A DNA stretch of 64,000 nucleotides from Geodermatophilus dictyosporus. GTDB lineage: Bacteria > Actinomycetota > Actinomycetes > Mycobacteriales > Geodermatophilaceae. The notes beneath the pieces are model-generated. The model was not told where the DNA came from. It saw only the letters and a program-made list of their open reading frames with translations, and made no database searches. Shown in pieces: positions 1 through 8,326 of this stretch. The translations under genes were made by a program, and so were the position numbers. The stretch covers positions 372,001 through 436,000 of the forward strand of contig NZ_FOWQ01000001.1 in NCBI RefSeq assembly GCF_900115505.1, given 5' to 3'. Numbering within the stretch: the first letter of the stretch is position 1; each line of letters begins with the position of its first letter.

Positions 1-1
1 C

Positions 2-244
2 TGGGCCGTCGAGCTGGTCAAGGACAAGGCCACCCGGGAGACCTTCGACGCCGCGGAGCGCGACCGGCTCGTCCGCGGCTTCCTGCCCGGCGCGCTGTTC
101 GACAACGGCCTGTACTGCCGCCCCGACGACCGCGGCGACGTGGTCGTCCAGGTCGCGCCGCCGCTGATCTGCGGCCAGGCGGAGTTCGACGAGATGGAGC
201 AGGTCCTGCGCCACACGCTGACCGAGGCCCAGCAGCTGCTCTGA
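2..244 (+). CDS. class III aminotransferase, C-terminal end (partial)
   Basis: Only the last 80 codons are in the window; the start lies upstream. The reading frame ends in TGA at 242-244. The visible part (FDNGLYCRPDD, then VVVQVAPPLICGQAEFDEM) matches the C-terminal small domain of PLP-dependent class III (omega-amino acid:pyruvate type) aminotransferases. The catalytic lysine would be in the missing part. The next gene starts 75 bp downstream on the same strand, so it may be first in an operon with the cyclase and the ThDP enzyme. The exact substrate cannot be told from this fragment. Confidence 0.75.
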   Translation, partial: WAVELVKDKATRETFDAAERDRLVRGFLPGALFDNGLYCRPDDRGDVVVQVAPPLICGQAEFDEMEQVLRHTLTEAQQLL

Positions 245-319
245 CGCCGGTCCGTGGTCCCGGGAGCCGGTCGTCTGCTTGGCTGTGCCGGTTCCCGCCC
301 CCACGCCCGAGGGACGTCG

Positions 320-1096
320 ATGTCGATCCTGTCCACGCTGGCCGAGGCCCTGACCACCGGCCGCATCGAGGTCGTCGACCTCACCGCGCCGCTGTCGGCG
401 GACACGCCGGTCATCCAGCTGCCGCCGCAGTTCGCCCAGACCGCGCGGTTCGAGCTCGAGGAGCTCAGCCGCTACGACGACCGCGGCCCGGCCTGGTACT
501 GGAACAACTTCCGGACCGGTGAGCACACCGGCACCCACCTCGACGCACCCAACCACTGGGTGACCGGCCGGGACGGGGACGACGTGGCGTCGGTGCCGGC
601 GCGGCGGCTGCTCGCCCCGGCCGCCGTCCTGGACTTCTCCGCGCAGGCCGCCGCCGAGCCCGACTTCCTGCTGGAGGTCGAGCACGTCCGGCAGTGGGAG
701 GAGCAGCACGGCCCGCTGCCCGACGGCGGGTGGCTGCTCTACCGCACCGGCTGGGACGCCCGCTCGGCCTCGCAGCGGGACTTCCTGAACGCCGACGACA
801 CCGGCCCGCACACCCCCGGCGTGTCCCCGGCGTGCGCGCGGTGGATCGCCGAGGAGTCACCGGTGCTCGGCCTGGGGGTGGAGACGGTGGGCACCGACGC
901 CGGCGCCGCGCACTCCTTCGACCCGCCGTTCCCGTGCCACGCGGCCCTGATGGGCAGCGGCAAGTACGGGCTGACCCAGCTGCAGAACCTCGCCGCGCTC
1001 CCGCCGACCGGGGCCGTCGTCCTCGCCGCGCCGCTGCCGATCGTCTCCGGCTCGGGGTCCCCGGCGCGGGTGCTCGCGCTCGTCGAGCGCGGGTGA
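320..1096 (+). CDS. cyclase family protein (kynurenine formamidase-like)
   Basis: A 258-aa metal-dependent hydrolase of the cyclase / kynurenine formamidase (KynB-like) fold. The family metal-binding motif HTGTHLDAPNHW is at residues 69-80. ATG 320 is preferred over the upstream in-frame start at 254 because the extra residues look like translated intergenic sequence. The gene overlaps the next one by 4 bp (GTGA), which suggests translational coupling. A tryptophan dioxygenase gene lies about 1.7 kb away, so a role in hydrolysing N-formylkynurenine is attractive. The family also includes other cyclic amide or ester hydrolases, so the substrate is inferred. Confidence 0.8.
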   Translation: MSILSTLAEALTTGRIEVVDLTAPLSADTPVIQLPPQFAQTARFELEELSRYDDRGPAWYWNNFRTGEHTGTHLDAPNHWVTGRDGDDVASVPARRLLAPAAVLDFSAQAAAEPDFLLEVEHVRQWEEQHGPLPDGGWLLYRTGWDARSASQRDFLNADDTGPHTPGVSPACARWIAEESPVLGLGVETVGTDAGAAHSFDPPFPCHAALMGSGKYGLTQLQNLAALPPTGAVVLAAPLPIVSGSGSPARVLALVERG

Positions 1097-2739
1097 GCAC
1101 GACCGGCGGCACCGTCGCGCAGGCCGTCGGCGCCGCGCTCGTGCGCTGCGGGGTGGGTGCCGTCTTCGGCGTCGTGGGCTCGGGCAACTTCGCGGTGACC
1201 AACGCGATGGTCGCCGCCGGGGCGCGCTACGTCGCCGCCCGGCACGAGGGCGGCGCCGCCACCATGGCCGACGCGTACGCCCGCACGAGCGGGGGAGTGG
1301 CCGCGGTCAGCCTGCACCAGGGCTGCGGGCTCACCAACGCCCTGACCGGGATCACCGAGGCCGCCAAGAGCCGCACGCCGCTGGTGGTCGTGACGGCGGA
1401 GGCGACGTCGCCGCGGTCGAACTTCGCCGTCGACCAGGCGGCGCTGGCCGCGGCGGTCGGGGCGGTGCCGGCGCGGGTCACCTCCGCGGACGGCGCCGTC
1501 GGGCAGGCCGCGGCCGCCGTCGCGACCGCCCGCCACGACCGGCGGGTCGTCGTCCTCAACCTGCCGCTGGACGTGCAGGCCCTCCCGGCGTCCCCGGGGG
1601 AGCCGCCGCTCCCGCCAGCGCCCTCGCCCCCTGCGCCCGACCCGGCCGCGGTGGAGCGGCTGGCCGCGGCGCTGCGGGCCGCGCGCCGCCCGGTGTTCGT
1701 GGCCGGCCGCGGGTCGCGGGGACCCGGGTGCCGCGCGGCACTGGAGGGGCTCGCCGACCGCTGCGGTGCGCTGCTGGCCACGTCCGCGGTCGCCCGGGGC
1801 CTGTTCCGGGGCAGCGCGTGGGACCTCGACGTGTCCGGTGGCTTCGCCACGCCGCTGGCCGCGGAGCTGATCTCCGGGGCCGACCTGCTCGTGGGCTGGG
1901 GCTGCGCACTGACCATGTGGACCACGCGGCACGGGCGGCTGGTCGCCGACGACGCCGTCGTCGTCCAGGTGGACCTGGAGGCCGACGCGATCGGCGCGCA
2001 CCGCGACGTCGCCCTCGGGGTCGTCGGCGACGTCCGGGCGGTCGCCGCGGCGGTGACCGCGCAGCTCGCCGAGCCGGTGACCGGGTACCGGACGCCGGAG
2101 GTGCGGGAGCGGGTCGCCCGGCGCGGCCGGTGGCGCGACGAGCCGTTCGAGGAGGCCGGGGAGGCCGGGCGCGTGGACCCGCGGACGCTGACCGTCGCGC
2201 TGGACGACGTCCTGCCGGCCGAGCGCGTGGTCGCCGTGGACTCCGGCAACTTCATGGGCCACCCGAGCGTGTTCCTCGACGTCCCCGACGAGCACGGCTT
2301 CTGCTTCACCCAGGCGTTCCAGTCGGTGGGGCTGGGCCTGTCGACGGCGATCGGCGCGGCCCTGGCCCGGCCGGACCGGCTGCCGGTCGCCGCGCTCGGC
2401 GACGGCGGCGCGCTCATGGGCGCCGCCGAGCTGGAGACCGTCGTCCGGCTGGGCCTGCCCATGGTGGTCGTCGTCTACGACGACGCGGCCTACGGCGCCG
2501 AGGTCCACCACTTCGGCCCGCACGGGGACGTGCTCGACACGGTCCGCTTCCCCGAGACGGACTTCGCCGCCATCGCCCGCGGGTACGGGTTCGACGCCGT
2601 CACGGTGCGCGGCGTCGAGGACGTCGCCGGCGTGGCGTCCTGGGTCGCCGGCCCGCGCAGCGCGCCCCTGCTCGTCGACGCCAAGGTGGCGCGCGGCCGG
2701 CCGTCGTGGTGGCTCGAGGAGGCCTTCCGGGGCCACTGA
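1093..2739 (+). CDS. thiamine diphosphate-dependent enzyme (acetolactate synthase/decarboxylase-like)
   Basis: A 548-aa protein with the three-domain plan of ThDP decarboxylases and synthases. The N-terminal PYR domain has the cofactor-activating glutamate in HEGGAATMADAYAR (E52). The C-terminal PP domain carries the Mg-ThDP motif starting GDGGALMGAAELE and ending at the YDD pair. GTG 1093 overlaps the stop of the cyclase gene. It lacks the length and context of the biosynthetic IlvB/IlvN pair, so a 2-oxo-acid decarboxylase in a catabolic operon with the aminotransferase and cyclase is more likely. Family assignment is firm; substrate is unknown. Confidence 0.8.
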   Translation: MSTTGGTVAQAVGAALVRCGVGAVFGVVGSGNFAVTNAMVAAGARYVAARHEGGAATMADAYARTSGGVAAVSLHQGCGLTNALTGITEAAKSRTPLVVVTAEATSPRSNFAVDQAALAAAVGAVPARVTSADGAVGQAAAAVATARHDRRVVVLNLPLDVQALPASPGEPPLPPAPSPPAPDPAAVERLAAALRAARRPVFVAGRGSRGPGCRAALEGLADRCGALLATSAVARGLFRGSAWDLDVSGGFATPLAAELISGADLLVGWGCALTMWTTRHGRLVADDAVVVQVDLEADAIGAHRDVALGVVGDVRAVAAAVTAQLAEPVTGYRTPEVRERVARRGRWRDEPFEEAGEAGRVDPRTLTVALDDVLPAERVVAVDSGNFMGHPSVFLDVPDEHGFCFTQAFQSVGLGLSTAIGAALARPDRLPVAALGDGGALMGAAELETVVRLGLPMVVVVYDDAAYGAEVHHFGPHGDVLDTVRFPETDFAAIARGYGFDAVTVRGVEDVAGVASWVAGPRSAPLLVDAKVARGRPSWWLEEAFRGH

Positions 2740-2754
2740 GCCGGGCGGGGCTCA
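2737..2754. terminator. hairpin between convergent genes
   Basis: TGAGCC (2737-2742) and GGCTCA (2749-2754) form a perfect 6-bp stem with a 6-nt loop. The stem contains both convergent stop codons (ThDP enzyme and tryptophan dioxygenase). There is no T tract, which is usual for actinobacterial terminators. It could act in both directions. Confidence 0.4.
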
Positions 2755-3600
2755 CGTGCCGATCTGCGTCCGCACCGCGTAGAGCTCCGGGAAGAAGGTG
2801 AGGTCGAGCGCGCGGCGGAGGAACCCGACGCCGGAGCTGCCGCCGGTGCCGGGCTTGAAGCCGATGGTCCGCTGCACGGTGCGGAGGTGGCGGAAGCGCC
2901 ACAGCTGGACGGCGTCCTCGAGGTCGACGAGGTCCTCGCAGGTCGCGTACTCCGCCCAGTGGGCCGCGGTGTCCTCGTAGATCGCCTTGTACACGGGGAC
3001 CAGCGCGTCCTCCTGCACCCAGGCCCGGCGGACGTCGCGGTGCAGGACGTGCTCCGGGACCGGGTGGCCCGCCCGCGCCAGGTGGCGCAGGAAGGCGTCG
3101 TAGACCGTCGGGGCCTCGAGCTCGGCGGCCAGCAGGTCGTGCGCGTGCGGCCGGGCCTCGAACACCCGGAGCACGCGCTCGTCCTTGTTGCCGAGGACGA
3201 ACTCGACGGCGCGGTACTGGTGGGACTGGAAGCCCGACGCGTTGCCCAGGACGCCGCGGAACTCCGTGTACTCGCTGGGTGTGAGGGTCGCCAGCACCGA
3301 CCACTGGTCGGTGATCGTGTGGAAGACGTGCTTGACCCGGGCCAGGCCCTTGCGGGCGCGGCGGACGTCGTCGGCCTCCAGGTACGAGCGGACGGCGCGC
3401 AGCTCGTGCAGCGCGAGCTTCAGCCACAGCTCGGTGGTCTGGTGCTGGATGATGAACAGCGGCTCGTCGTGGTGGTCGCTGATCGGGTGCTGCGCGGACA
3501 GCAGCTCGTCGAGGGCCAGGTAGTCCCCGTAGTCCATCCTCCCGCGGAAGTCCGTCGTCATCCCCTCGTCCATGGCGCGGACGCCGTCCTCGATCGCCAT
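2752..3600 (-). CDS. kynA: tryptophan 2,3-dioxygenase
   Basis: A 282-aa protein of the normal length for this haem enzyme, which opens the indole ring of L-tryptophan to give N-formylkynurenine. Recognisable family stretches are MDYGDYLALDELLSAQHP, EPLFIIQHQTTELWLKLALH, NASGFQSHQYR and FRHLRTVQRTIGFKPGTGG. The active-site histidine is expected in the FIIQHQ region. ATG at 3600 gives MAIEDGVRAMDEG, and the upstream in-frame residues do not look coding. It converges on the ThDP gene with only 12 bp between stops. With the cyclase-like gene it suggests a kynurenine route. Confidence 0.93.
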   Translation of the reverse strand: MAIEDGVRAMDEGMTTDFRGRMDYGDYLALDELLSAQHPISDHHDEPLFIIQHQTTELWLKLALHELRAVRSYLEADDVRRARKGLARVKHVFHTITDQWSVLATLTPSEYTEFRGVLGNASGFQSHQYRAVEFVLGNKDERVLRVFEARPHAHDLLAAELEAPTVYDAFLRHLARAGHPVPEHVLHRDVRRAWVQEDALVPVYKAIYEDTAAHWAEYATCEDLVDLEDAVQLWRFRHLRTVQRTIGFKPGTGGSSGVGFLRRALDLTFFPELYAVRTQIGT

Positions 3601-3718
3601 GACGCCTCCCTCTCCCGTGCCGGACACCATCCTCGTCCGGTCCCGGCGCGCGCGGGGACCGCCCGACCGGCGTCGCGGTGTGTGACAGTCCTCCGCTCCG
3701 ACGGCGGGAGGAGCGGAC

Positions 3719-3961
3719 GTGCAGGCGCGGACGGTGTGGGGCGTGGTGTGGATCGTGGTGGGGCTGGCGGTGTCGATCGGCGGCATGGTGCTGGCCGTCG
3801 TCGACCCCGGACGCGCCCTGCAGGGCGGCATCGGGTTCGGGGTCGGGATCCTGCCGTTCGTCGCCGGTCTCTTCCTGGTCCGGCACGCGCTGCCCGAGGG
3901 CGGGGACGGCGGTGGGCGGCCGTGGGACACCTCGGGCAGCTTCTGGGACCTCTTCAGGTGA
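3719..3961 (+). CDS. small two-TM membrane protein
   Basis: An 80-aa protein with two hydrophobic segments (about residues 7-27 and 36-55) separated by a short loop, and a hydrophilic tail ending SGSFWDLFR. GTG 3719 follows a GGAGGAGCG-like purine run. It is divergent from the tryptophan dioxygenase gene and its 3' end overlaps the convergent FAD monooxygenase gene by 8 bp. No known family recognised. Confidence 0.6.
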   Translation: MQARTVWGVVWIVVGLAVSIGGMVLAVVDPGRALQGGIGFGVGILPFVAGLFLVRHALPEGGDGGGRPWDTSGSFWDLFR

Positions 3962-5264
3962 GCCGTCCGGCCCCTGCCCGCTCACGGAGCCCGTGCAGCG
4001 GTGCGGGCCGCACGTGCTCGGGCAGGACACCGAGGCCGATGACGCGCGCCGGGAGCCCCTGCAGGACGGGCCAGCGCTGCAGCAGCCGGAGGACGGCCGG
4101 CGTCGCGACCGGCCGGTCCCCGGCGAGCAGGCGGTCGACGAAGCGCTGCTGGATGGCCCGCTGCACCCGTTGCGTCAGCACGGTGGGGAGCACCCGCCGG
4201 CGGTGGACGCGTGCCAGGACGCGGGAGGGGACCCGGCCCCGGCGCAGCCACGGTGCCAGCAGGCGGGCGGCGGCCGCGGCGTCCTGGACGGCGAGGTTGA
4301 CGCCGACCCCGCCGATCGGGGACATCGCGTGGGCGGCGTCCCCGATCAGCAGCAGCCCGGGCAGGTGCCACCGGGACAGCCGGTCGAGCTGGACCGACAG
4401 CACCTTGACGTCGTCCCAGGACCGGAGGGCGGCGACGGGCTCCTCCATGCCGGGCAGCAGGCGCAGGAGGTCGGCGCGGAACGCGTCCAGCCCCGCCGCC
4501 CGGACGTCGTCGACGGTGCCCTTGCGCACCAGGTAGGCGCTCTGCCAGTACTCGCCCCGGTCGATGAGGACCAGCAGGCGCCCGCGCGTGAGCCGCCCGA
4601 CGCCCCCGAAGGGCGGCGCTGTGGTCCCGGCTCCCTTGGGCAGCCGGAACCACAGCACGTCCATCGGCGCGCCGAACTCCCGGACCGTCAGGCCGGCCTC
4701 CGCGCGCAGGCGCGAGTCCCGCCCGTCGGCCGCCACGGTGACGGTGGCCGACACCTCGCCCGTGCCGCCGTCGGCCGTGGCGTAGCGGACGCCGGTGACC
4801 CTGCCGTCCTGCCGGAGGAGCCCCACCGCCTCGGCTCCCGTGAGCAGCCGGAAGTGCGGGGAGCGGGAGGCCCGGTCGGCGAGGAAGGAGAGGAAGTCCC
4901 ACTGCGGCACGAAGGTGAGGAAGCGGAACGGCCCCGGCAGGCGGCGGAAGTCGGCGAGGGTGAACTCCCCCTCGTCGGTCGTCACCCCGAGCCGCTCGAC
5001 CTCCTGGTGCGGCAGCTGCAGGAACGCCTCGGCCAGCCCCAGCTCGCCGAGCAGCCGCAGGGTGGAGGGGTGGACGGTGTCGCCCCGGAAGTCGCGGAAG
5101 AAGTCGTCGTGCTTCTCGAGGACCACGACGTCGACGCCGTCGCGGGCGAGGAGCAGGCCGAGGACCATCCCCGCCGGGCCACCTCCCACGATCACGGCGT
5201 CGGACCTCGACCGGTGCACGGTCGGGGCGGCGGGGCTGCTCGGCCTGGCTCGCGTGCTGCTCAT
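3954..5264 (-). CDS. FAD-dependent monooxygenase (PHBH/UbiH-like)
   Basis: A 436-aa flavoprotein. The N-terminal dinucleotide-binding loop GGGPAG is at residues 27-32, with the ribose-binding acid at E50. The second FAD motif, LLIGDAAHAMSPIGGVGVN, identifies the p-hydroxybenzoate hydroxylase-type aromatic hydroxylases. The first 20 residues are a low-complexity extension before the Rossmann fold. It may hydroxylate an aromatic compound. A link to the nearby kynurenine genes is possible but not shown, because it converges on the small membrane protein and is not in their operon. Confidence 0.85.
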   Translation of the reverse strand: MSSTRARPSSPAAPTVHRSRSDAVIVGGGPAGMVLGLLLARDGVDVVVLEKHDDFFRDFRGDTVHPSTLRLLGELGLAEAFLQLPHQEVERLGVTTDEGEFTLADFRRLPGPFRFLTFVPQWDFLSFLADRASRSPHFRLLTGAEAVGLLRQDGRVTGVRYATADGGTGEVSATVTVAADGRDSRLRAEAGLTVREFGAPMDVLWFRLPKGAGTTAPPFGGVGRLTRGRLLVLIDRGEYWQSAYLVRKGTVDDVRAAGLDAFRADLLRLLPGMEEPVAALRSWDDVKVLSVQLDRLSRWHLPGLLLIGDAAHAMSPIGGVGVNLAVQDAAAAARLLAPWLRRGRVPSRVLARVHRRRVLPTVLTQRVQRAIQQRFVDRLLAGDRPVATPAVLRLLQRWPVLQGLPARVIGLGVLPEHVRPAPLHGLRERAGAGRLT

Positions 5265-5388
5265 GGGGGCTCCGCTCGGTCAGCGGGTGTCCGGCGACCC
5301 GAGGGCCGGGTGCTGCACGGCGACACGGTAGCCGCGCTGCCGGGCAGCGGGGCGCGGATCGATCGCGCCGCGGCCCGGCGCCGCGCCC

Positions 5389-6612
5389 TCAGCCGGCCGG
5401 GCCCGACGCGGGGGGCGGACCTCCGGTCGGTGCTGCCGCGGCTCCTCCGCCTGGCTCTCCCGGCGGGCGGAGTGCGGCCGTCAGCTGGGCCCGCGCCGCG
5501 GCCGCGTCGGCGACGGCCCGGTCCCGTGCCTCCTCCGCGCGCAGCCGGTCGCGACGGCTCTCCTCGGCGCGGCGCTCGGACTGCTCGGCGCGGGCCGCCT
5601 GCGCCTCCGCCCGCCCGGTCGCGGCGTCGGCCCGGGCCACCGCCGCCTGGACGCGGCCCTCCGCGGCGGTGGTCTCCAGCCGGGCGGCCGCCGCCGCCTG
5701 CTCGGCCCGGCCGACCGCCTGTGCCGCGTCGGCCCGGACGCGTCCGACCTCGGCCCGGGCGGCGCGCTCGGCCTCCAGCGCCCGGTCGCGCGCCGCCTCC
5801 GCGGACGCCGCCCGCTCCCGTGCCGACGCGGCGTCGGCGAGGGCGCGGTCCCGTGCCTCCTCCGCCCGGGCCGCCTCGTCGCGGGCGGACCCGGCGTCGC
5901 GCACGGCCGCGTCGCGTCCTGCCTCGGCGTCCCGCCGCCCCGCCTCGGCGTCCCGCCGCCCCGCCTCGGCCTCGGTGGCGGCCGCTCCGGCGGCGTCCGC
6001 GTCGGCACGCGCCTGCTCCGCGGCCGCCCGCGCGGCGTCGGCGGCCTCCCGGGCCGCGGCGGCCTCGGCCCGGGCACCGGCGGCCTCGTCCCGGGCACCG
6101 GCGGCCTCGTCCCCGGCCGCGGCGGCCTCGGCCCGGGCACCGGCGGCGTCGGCCTCGGCCCGCGCCGCGACCTCGAGGGCCTCCCGGGTCGCCTTCTCGG
6201 CGACCGCGCGCTGCCGGTCGGCCCGGGACGCGCGCTGCTCGGCCTCGGCGACCTCGCGGCGCGCGTCGGTGCGGACGGCGGCCCGCTCGGCCTCCAGCAG
6301 CTCCGCGTCGGCGGCCCGGCCCAGCGCCTCCCGGGCCCGGGCCACCTGGTCCTCGATCGCCGCCAGGGTCTGGCGCAGCCGGTCGGCGACCTCGGTGAGC
6401 GTCTCGGCGGCCGGCGCTCCCGCCGGCGCAGCGCCCGGCGTCCCCACCCCGGCAGGTGGGCGAGCGGCGGCCCCCGCCCGGCGGGCGGCGAAGGCGGTCG
6501 TGCGGTTGTGGTCCGGGCGGGAGCAGTACGACGAACGCCCCCCGGTCGGCGGCGGCGGGGCCACCGGGCGGTCGCAGTCCGGATAGCCGCAGATCGCCGT
6601 CGCCTCGCTCAC
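5389..6612 (-). CDS. Cys-rich N-terminus plus alanine-rich coiled-coil protein
   Basis: A 407-aa protein from GTG 6612. The first 45 residues hold a small zinc-finger-like unit (CGYPDC, then YCSRPDHN). The rest is a long alanine, arginine and glutamate heptad region, almost certainly an extended coiled coil, with internal repeats (RRDAEAG twice in tandem; AAGARDEAAGARAEAA type). This plan recalls KfrA-like DNA-binding coiled-coil proteins. It is divergent from the tyrosine recombinase, and the intergenic region carries a triple repeat site (6701-6730). I infer a DNA-binding partner or accessory factor for the recombinase; no function is proven. No clear ribosome site precedes the GTG. Confidence 0.7.
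   Translation of the reverse strand: MSEATAICGYPDCDRPVAPPPPTGGRSSYCSRPDHNRTTAFAARRAGAAARPPAGVGTPGAAPAGAPAAETLTEVADRLRQTLAAIEDQVARAREALGRAADAELLEAERAAVRTDARREVAEAEQRASRADRQRAVAEKATREALEVAARAEADAAGARAEAAAAGDEAAGARDEAAGARAEAAAAREAADAARAAAEQARADADAAGAAATEAEAGRRDAEAGRRDAEAGRDAAVRDAGSARDEAARAEEARDRALADAASARERAASAEAARDRALEAERAARAEVGRVRADAAQAVGRAEQAAAAARLETTAAEGRVQAAVARADAATGRAEAQAARAEQSERRAEESRRDRLRAEEARDRAVADAAAARAQLTAALRPPGEPGGGAAAAPTGGPPPASGPAG
5921..5983. repeat. tandem 21-bp coding repeat
   Basis: Two perfect 21-bp units start at 5921 and 5942, with a third diverging copy from 5963. They lie inside the coiled-coil gene and encode RRDAEAG heptads. The seven-residue period keeps the coiled-coil register, so copy number could vary without breaking the frame. 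Confidence 0.7.
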
Positions 6613-6700
6613 GGCGCCAGTCTGCGCTCGTTCGTTCGTCAACGCACGGGCGGACAAACGGACGCTCCGGAAGTGCAGCCTGGGCGGAGGCGCACGGAGC

Positions 6701-6730
6701 ACTCCATAATCACCTGTTATGGAGTCCATA
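6701..6730. promoter_or_regulatory. triple TCCATA inverted-repeat site between recombinase and coiled-coil genes
   Basis: ACTCCATAA (6701-6709) and TTATGGAGT (6717-6725) form a perfect 9-bp inverted repeat with a 7-nt spacer. The second arm is shared with another palindrome, TATGGAGTCCATA (6718-6730). The core TCCATA thus occurs three times in alternating orientation. The site lies in the 133-bp divergent intergenic region and is markedly AT-rich for this genome. It could be an operator for the coiled-coil protein or a crossover/arm site for the recombinase. Confidence 0.7.
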
Positions 6731-6732
6731 CC

Positions 6733-6738
6733 GGAGGG
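6733..6738 (+). promoter_or_regulatory. ribosome binding site deciding the recombinase start
   Basis: GGAGGG sits 7 nt before GTG 6746. An in-frame ATG at 6719 has no such site and lies inside the inverted repeat, so 6746 is the better start. Confidence 0.55.
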
Positions 6739-6745
6739 TGCCGGA

Positions 6746-7777
6746 GTGGAGGAGCGAGTGGCGTCCGGAGCGGTCGTTCCCGTGCCGGACGGCCCGGGGG
6801 AGCCCGCCGTCGACCACGCCACCGGCGGCCTGGTGCTCCCCGGGGACGTGGTGGCGGTCGGGCGCTACCTCACCGCCGCCAAGGCGGAGTCCACCCGGAG
6901 GGCCTACGACGCGGACTTCCGCGCCTGGTGCTCCTGGGCCCGGGAGCGCGGCTTCCAGCCGCTGCCCGCGGCCGACGCCGCGGTGGCGGCTTACCTGGCG
7001 GCGCTGAGCGACGCGGGGGCGAGCCCGCGGACGATCGCGCGGCGCCTGTCCGGCATCGGGCACGCGCACCGCGAGGCCGGGCACCGCAGCCCGTCCGAGC
7101 ACCCCGGCACCCGCGAGGTCCTCCGGGGCATCCGGCGCACCGCGGCCCGCGACGGCCGCCGTCCGAAGAAGGCCCGGGCCCTGGACACCCAGACCATCCG
7201 GGCGCTGGTCGAGGACCTCCCGCCCGGGGTGGCCGGCCTGCGCGACCGGGCGATCATCCTGACCTCCTTCGCCCTGGGGCTGCGGGCCTCCGACGTCTGC
7301 GGGCTGGACGTGGGCGACCTGGCGCCGTCCGGGCACGGCGGCCTGGACGTCACCATCCGGTGGTCGAAGACCGACCAGGAGGGCGCGGGCGAGGTGCTGG
7401 CCCTGGCGCCCGGGGTGCGGGCGCAGACGTGCCCGGTCCGGGCGCTGCAGGCGTGGGTCGCGGCGGCGGACCTCGGCGGCCCGGGGCCGCTGTTCCGCAG
7501 CGTCGGGCGCGGCGCCCCGCCCCGGATCGGCCGGACGCGGATGGCCCGCTCGTCGGTGCGGCTGGTGCTGCGCCGTGCCGCGGAGCGGGCCGGCGTCCCC
7601 CTCGAGGGCCTGAGCCCGCACAGCCTGCGCCGGTCGTTCGCCACCGAGGGCTACCGGGCCGGCGTCAGCGAGCGGGAGCTGGCCCGGACGGGCAGGTGGG
7701 CCTCGGTGACCACCATGCGGGGCTACGACTCCAGCAGCCGCTGGGCGGACCCGGCGTCGGCCCGGCTCGGCCTCTGA
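6746..7777 (+). CDS. tyrosine recombinase/integrase
   Basis: A 343-aa site-specific recombinase. An N-terminal SAM-like core-binding domain (YLTAAKAESTRRAYDADFRA, then ARRLSGIGHAHREAGH) is followed by the catalytic domain. Active-site residues seen are R180 (ALGLRASD), H292 and R295 (HSLRRSFAT) and the nucleophile Y327 (MRGYDSS). The position often held by a second histidine is W318 (GRWASV). The start was chosen by its ribosome site; ATG 6719 would add 9 residues. No tRNA or att duplication was found beside it, so it may be a resident recombinase rather than a prophage integrase. Confidence 0.85.
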   Translation: MEERVASGAVVPVPDGPGEPAVDHATGGLVLPGDVVAVGRYLTAAKAESTRRAYDADFRAWCSWARERGFQPLPAADAAVAAYLAALSDAGASPRTIARRLSGIGHAHREAGHRSPSEHPGTREVLRGIRRTAARDGRRPKKARALDTQTIRALVEDLPPGVAGLRDRAIILTSFALGLRASDVCGLDVGDLAPSGHGGLDVTIRWSKTDQEGAGEVLALAPGVRAQTCPVRALQAWVAAADLGGPGPLFRSVGRGAPPRIGRTRMARSSVRLVLRRAAERAGVPLEGLSPHSLRRSFATEGYRAGVSERELARTGRWASVTTMRGYDSSSRWADPASARLGL

Positions 7778-7779
7778 GC

Positions 7780-7793
7780 CCTCCGCCCGGAGG
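7780..7793. terminator. short hairpin between convergent genes
   Basis: CCTCCG (7780-7785) and CGGAGG (7788-7793) are a perfect inverted repeat just past the recombinase stop and adjoining the stop of the opposing membrane-protein gene. The two-base spacer means the real loop would be wider. A possible bidirectional terminator. Confidence 0.35.
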
Positions 7794-8249
7794 TCAGCGC
7801 GGGGCCGGGGGAGGAGGGAGGAACCACAGCCCGCCCGCCACCGCCCCGTACAGCAGCGCCGGGCCGGTGTGCGGCCACCGCCTCCCGGCGGCCGCCCGGG
7901 CCTGTCCGTGGCGGAAGGCCCACCGCTCGGCGAGGACGATCCCGCCGATCGACCCGGCCAGCACGGCGCCGACCGACGCGAGGACGACGACCCGGCTCCT
8001 GACCGGCAGCGACCGGAGGGCCTCCACGGGGAGTGCCTCGCCCTCGCGCTGCTGCTGCTCCCGCACGTCGGCCCACGTCGCCCGCAGCTCCGGCACGGAC
8101 GCCGCGACGGCGAGGGCCGTGATCCCCGCCTTCGTCCAGCCGCGCGCCGTGCGCGAGGGGACGAGGTCGGGGGTGGCGTAGTGGACGGCGGTCGCGACCC
8201 CGGTGACCACGGCGGCGACTGCTCGGGACGGCGTCAGCGTGTCGATCAC
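7794..8249 (-). CDS. small membrane protein, unknown
   Basis: A 151-aa protein from GTG 8249. Hydrophobic segments occur near the N-terminus (AVAAVVTGVATAV), in the middle (VVVLASVGAVLAGSIGGIVL) and at the end (ALLYGAVAGGLWFLPPP), so about three membrane passes. It converges on the recombinase. No family recognised, and the start is uncertain because no strong ribosome site is visible. Confidence 0.55.
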   Translation of the reverse strand: MIDTLTPSRAVAAVVTGVATAVHYATPDLVPSRTARGWTKAGITALAVAASVPELRATWADVREQQQREGEALPVEALRSLPVRSRVVVLASVGAVLAGSIGGIVLAERWAFRHGQARAAAGRRWPHTGPALLYGAVAGGLWFLPPPPAPR

Positions 8250-8326
8250 GCGGCCATCGTGTCCTACGGAGGTGACCGGCAGGACCCGAGCCGCGTCGGC
8301 CGAGGACCTCGACCGGTGTTCGCCGG

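Noticed and set aside
739..2736. A 665-codon minus-strand frame opposite the ThDP enzyme
   Set aside because: The + strand product is an unmistakable ThDP enzyme; the antisense product has no known pattern.
5921..6110. Short regular repeats that could suggest a CRISPR or tandem array
   Set aside because: They are 21-bp coding repeats of a coiled-coil heptad inside an open frame, with no spacers.
6613..7777. The recombinase as a prophage or ICE boundary
   Set aside because: No tRNA, att-like direct duplication, excisionase or transfer gene is visible; flanking genes look chromosomal.
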